A DNA stretch of 64,000 nt from Kluyveromyces lactis. Lineage: Eukaryota; Ascomycota; Saccharomycetes; Saccharomycetales; Saccharomycetaceae. Position numbers and translations under genes: made by a program. This document shows, in pieces, positions 60,851 through 64,000 of the stretch. The notes under the pieces are model-generated. The model made no database searches and had not been told where the DNA came from. It was given only the letters and a program-made list of their open reading frames with translations. Positions within the stretch are counted from its first letter, which is position 1. Each line of letters begins with the position of its first letter. The stretch spans positions 1,302,001 through 1,366,000 of the forward strand of contig NC_006041.1 in NCBI RefSeq assembly GCF_000002515.2, given 5' to 3'.

Positions 60851-63025
60851 ATGAGTAATAGTTTGAGACGGTCCAGTGCGTCATCTTCTTCGTCGCAGGG
60901 GAAACCAGGACGAAATGGCAGTGGGAATGGATCGTATTCTCAAATCAATTCCAGTTTGCATGCCAGAGTGAAAGCTTTCCAAGAACAGAGACAGTTGAAA
61001 CGGTCCGGTAGTATTCATTCTAACCAGTCACAGAATTCGGTTCAGATAGAGCAGATTGTGAATAAACCGTTGCCGCCTCTGCCACCGAAGACAATGGTTG
61101 AAGAGGCTGAGAATAGCCAGCAATTAGAACAACAACAACAACAACAACATAATATACAAATACAGCAAACACAACAGCAACAACAACGACAACCGATCCT
61201 AAAACAACAGGACCAGCATCTACAGCATCTACAGCATACGGAATTGTTAGCACAATCAGTTACGGAAAATGACCAGCATGATCAGCAGCAACAGCAGCAG
61301 GGGGGCCTGCTGCTGTCTCCTAAGACAGAACTTCCCGATATAGAGGAAAAGAAGGGACAGTTTGAGAAGCAGACACAAGAGGCTCTGGCGAATTTGAGTA
61401 TACAGTCTGACGGTATGTCATCTGCTTCGGAATCTTCTGGTAGTGCCAGTAATAAGCAACAACAGGATCATGAACTCAATCCGATTAGAAAGGCTCCAAA
61501 ACGTCCGCAAGGTGTTCCCAGTTGTACTGGCAGCGGCAATGCTGGTGCGCCAAGTCCAATTGGTGGCGTGGGAGGTTCTCAGGCAGCAGCAGGTACTTTC
61601 AGACCGCCTGCTGCTGCTGGGGGCGTTGTAATGCCAAATCAACCAAGGCTTTCACAAGGTCAGCCACATCTACAAAAGGCTAAACAGTCTTTGTCTGCAA
61701 GAAGAGGCTTGAAGCTTCCTACGGGCGGCATGTCCTTGAAGATGAAACCAACACATCAACAACAGCAGCTTGCTCCTCAACATACACATCAAGAATTTGC
61801 GGGCGCTCCCTCCAATTCTGCTTTGCCCTTGCAAGGAAAACGTTCGAATCCCGGATCTTTGATTAATGGTATTCAATCCACTTCTACTTCTTTGGCTAAT
61901 AGTTCACATGATACACTTGGCACTGATCCTAAATCTAATCCTACTTCTAATTCTAACTCTGGTATCGGTGGATTGTTTGCTAATTTTTCCAAGTATGTCA
62001 ATATTAAATCAGGATCTCTAAATTTCGCAGGTAAGCTGTCTTTATCCTCTAAAGGTGTAGACTTTAGCAACGGTTCCAGTTTCCGGATAAAGTTAGATGA
62101 ACTAGAGTTTCTGGAAGAATTGGGTCATGGTAACTATGGTAACGTATCCAAAGTTTTACACAAGCCGACTCATATCATAATGGCCATGAAGGAAGTCAGA
62201 TTGGAATTGGACGAATCAAAGTTTAGACAGATCTTAATGGAACTTGAAGTTTTGCATAATTGCCAGTCACCGTACATTGTGGATTTCTACGGTGCATTTT
62301 TCATTGAAGGTGCCGTTTATATGTGTATGGAATATATGGATGGTGGATCTCTAGATAAAACTTATGATGATGAACAAATAGGGGGGATTGACGAACCACA
62401 ACTAGCAAGGATAACAAGCTCAGTAATACAAGGATTGAAGGAATTGAAAGACGTGCATAATATCATCCATCGTGATGTTAAACCAACTAATATCTTGTGT
62501 TCTGCAAGCCAGGGTACAATTAAACTATGCGATTTTGGTGTGTCAGGTAACCTCGTTGCCTCTTTAGCCAAGACAAATATCGGTTGTCAATCTTACATGG
62601 CCCCAGAAAGAATCAAATCACTGAATCCGGACAAATCAACGTATTCTGTCCAATCAGATATCTGGTCTTTGGGTCTATCGATATTGGAAATGGCATTGGG
62701 AGCTTATCCGTATCCGCCAGAAACGTTTGACAACATATTCTCACAGTTGAGTGCCATCGTCGACGGCCCACCTCCTAAACTTCCAGAGGGAAAGTTCTCA
62801 GCCGATGCTCAAAACTTTGTTTCCATGTGTTTGCAAAAAATCCCTGAACGTAGACCCACTTATGCCGCTCTATTAGAACATCCATGGTTGAAAAAATACG
62901 AAAACGTTGACGTAAGAATGAGTGAATACATAACGAATAGATTGAACAAAAAAAGGGAATTGCTAGAACAAACAGGCGAAGGTCCACCTAAGCACGTTCC
63001 TGCTTTGCATATGGGCGGATTGTAA
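60851..63025 (+). CDS. PBS2: HOG-pathway MAP kinase kinase Pbs2
   Basis: From ATG 60851 the protein has 724 residues (S. cerevisiae 668). The extra length is mostly Gln-rich tracts at about 92-150. The Sho1 SH3-binding stretch NKPLPPLPP is kept at 71-79, as are LHARVKAFQEQR and KQSLSARRGLKLP. The kinase domain spans about 417-690, with GHGNYGNV, HRDVKPTN, DFGVSGNL and the activation loop SLAKT, where Ser571 and Thr575 are the expected phosphorylation sites. The chain ends PALHMGGL exactly as in Pbs2. It phosphorylates Hog1 under osmotic stress. Both Sho1 and Sln1 inputs appear possible. Position matches YJL128C. Confidence 0.97.
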   Translation: MSNSLRRSSASSSSSQGKPGRNGSGNGSYSQINSSLHARVKAFQEQRQLKRSGSIHSNQSQNSVQIEQIVNKPLPPLPPKTMVEEAENSQQLEQQQQQQHNIQIQQTQQQQQRQPILKQQDQHLQHLQHTELLAQSVTENDQHDQQQQQQGGLLLSPKTELPDIEEKKGQFEKQTQEALANLSIQSDGMSSASESSGSASNKQQQDHELNPIRKAPKRPQGVPSCTGSGNAGAPSPIGGVGGSQAAAGTFRPPAAAGGVVMPNQPRLSQGQPHLQKAKQSLSARRGLKLPTGGMSLKMKPTHQQQQLAPQHTHQEFAGAPSNSALPLQGKRSNPGSLINGIQSTSTSLANSSHDTLGTDPKSNPTSNSNSGIGGLFANFSKYVNIKSGSLNFAGKLSLSSKGVDFSNGSSFRIKLDELEFLEELGHGNYGNVSKVLHKPTHIIMAMKEVRLELDESKFRQILMELEVLHNCQSPYIVDFYGAFFIEGAVYMCMEYMDGGSLDKTYDDEQIGGIDEPQLARITSSVIQGLKELKDVHNIIHRDVKPTNILCSASQGTIKLCDFGVSGNLVASLAKTNIGCQSYMAPERIKSLNPDKSTYSVQSDIWSLGLSILEMALGAYPYPPETFDNIFSQLSAIVDGPPPKLPEGKFSADAQNFVSMCLQKIPERRPTYAALLEHPWLKKYENVDVRMSEYITNRLNKKRELLEQTGEGPPKHVPALHMGGL

Positions 63026-63716
63026 GTTAAGCTTTGCCTCGCCTTCTTATCTTCCGGTTATTCCGTAATATAGAAGAAAACAAAGCGAACCACAGTTTAA
63101 AACCCACTAATCCAAAAATCAGCCTTGCTCCATTTATTTTCCAGCGCTTGTCATAATATTTCAGAACTACAAACCTGTTTACATGCCATTTATTTAGCGC
63201 AAAATTCATTACGTTTATTCCAATGCATCAATTACTACCGACAATACATTTATTGGACTGATATTATATACTGTGTAATTTGTATGAACCGCTATCATCT
63301 TTATGGTAGCATTTAATATTTTGAGAAAAATAGGTCCTACCATATTCTATCAATGATTATGATTCCATTAGGATCACTCAAATGTTGGTGAAAAATTCGT
63401 AGCGTCTTTAATGTCAAGCGCACCAACGCTTTTATCGACTTGTGTCAGGTTTTCCTGTTTGGCCGCATTTCGCTGAGAATGTTCCTTCGAGGATTTAAAG
63501 CCTCTCATGAAAAGTTATGAAATTGATGGAAAAAAAAAAAAATTGAACATATGCCAACCTAAAATGATTTATTTAGTACCGAGGTTTCTAAAGTATAAAA
63601 GCATTGAATTCAGACAAATAAACTTTTGGTAAGCTACTCAAGTTACCGTCAATAATAACAATTCTCAGTGTTAACTACTGGTAACCTGTATTAGTAATTA
63701 CCAGGTAAGCGGAGAG
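63026..63716. other. PBS2-TRK1 intergenic region
   Basis: The 691 bases contain the PBS2 terminator and the TRK1 promoter. An A13 run lies at 63530-63542, and a TATAAAAG-like stretch near 63593 stands about 120 bases before the TRK1 start. Minus-strand frames here are not convincing. Confidence 0.5.
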
Positions 63717-64000
63717 ATGATCTTCCGCAAAGTGGTACGAAATCCTACTGTTCAAAACATACAAATATACAGAAAGACTTTAGGTCATCAGATTCGTGAC
63801 ATTATCGAAAAGTTAACAAAGAAAATCGATCCTTTCGTCAAATTTATATTTCCAAACTTCATTGCATTCCATTACTTTTACATCATTGCATTTGCATTAC
63901 TATGTTCTATTCTTATTTATCCCGTTAAGAACTTTGCATACATCGATATTTTGTTTCTAGCCACGGGGGCCGCAACCCAGGGTGGTTTAAACACAGTAGA
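63717..64000 (+). CDS. TRK1: Potassium transporter Trk1 (5' part only)
   Basis: The frame from ATG 63717 runs off the window end after 94 codons. The segment IFPNFIAFHYFYIIAFALL, then ILFLATGAATQGGLNTV, matches the start of the first membrane-pore-membrane unit of Trk1/Trk2. In S. cerevisiae the full protein exceeds 1,200 residues and takes up potassium at high affinity. The adjacent genes match YJL128C-YJL129C, with TRK2 (YKR050W) the second copy of the duplicated block. A single copy is expected here. Confidence 0.93.
   Translation, partial: MIFRKVVRNPTVQNIQIYRKTLGHQIRDIIEKLTKKIDPFVKFIFPNFIAFHYFYIIAFALLCSILIYPVKNFAYIDILFLATGAATQGGLNTV

Overview
The window is nuclear DNA of a budding yeast of the Kluyveromyces type: compact, almost intron-free genes, standard yeast codon use, one nuclear tRNA-Ala gene, and 26 genes that can be matched with confidence to Saccharomyces cerevisiae genes. 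From about 29 kb to the end the gene order interleaves two S. cerevisiae regions, chromosome X left arm (ASF1, NCA3/UTH1, PHO86, RPE1, ALB1, MTC1, LSM1, GCD14, NIT2, SPT10, PBS2, TRK1) and chromosome XI right arm (UTH1, SHB17, PLN1, NAP1, FMP46), with matching orientations. This is the pattern expected of a lineage that split off before the whole-genome duplication. The intracellular GH3 beta-glucosidase beside a LAC12-like sugar transporter also points to Kluyveromyces. From memory its protein differs at many positions from the K. marxianus enzyme, so I favour another Kluyveromyces species. I cannot name the species.

Region 1 (1-14.2 kb) is nutrient-acquisition and accessory in character, with long intergenic spaces. 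It holds a siderophore transporter, a beta-glucosidase (2707-5244, minus), a divergent sugar transporter (7190-8860, plus) and a GABA/amino-acid permease (UGA4-like). The sugar transporter reading frame is intact except for one in-frame TAG at codon 55. The 1.9-kb divergent promoter between enzyme and transporter carries four Mig1-like sites, an 18-bp perfect palindrome and an imperfect hairpin.

Region 2 (14.2-28.9 kb) is HUL5, GPI10, [MSS2, an L-2-hydroxyglutarate-dehydrogenase-like gene, KIN28], MRF1, ROG1, TIP20 and tRNA-Ala. It corresponds to the S. cerevisiae run YGL141-YGL145 with a YDL107-YDL108 pair placed inside.

Region 3 (29-64 kb) is the double-conserved-synteny block. Interspersed in it are genes I believe S. 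cerevisiae lacks: a NIPA-type magnesium transporter, an acyl-CoA dehydrogenase and a PNGase-A-type glycoamidase. There is also a two-ORF locus of unknown function (50960-52857). The window ends inside TRK1.

The genes are separately transcribed housekeeping units, with some functional pairs. SHB17 and RPE1 both act in the non-oxidative pentose phosphate/riboneogenesis route. NAP1, ASF1 and SPT10 all act in histone supply or assembly. ALB1 and GCD14 carry ribosome-biogenesis promoter motifs (PAC, RRPE). PBS2 and TRK1 serve osmotic and ion homeostasis. I saw no convincing virus-like element, CRISPR array, rRNA or centromere. The most notable structures are the nonsense codon in the beta-glucoside transporter, several long perfect inverted repeats in divergent promoters, and the overlapping ORF pair at 51.2 kb.
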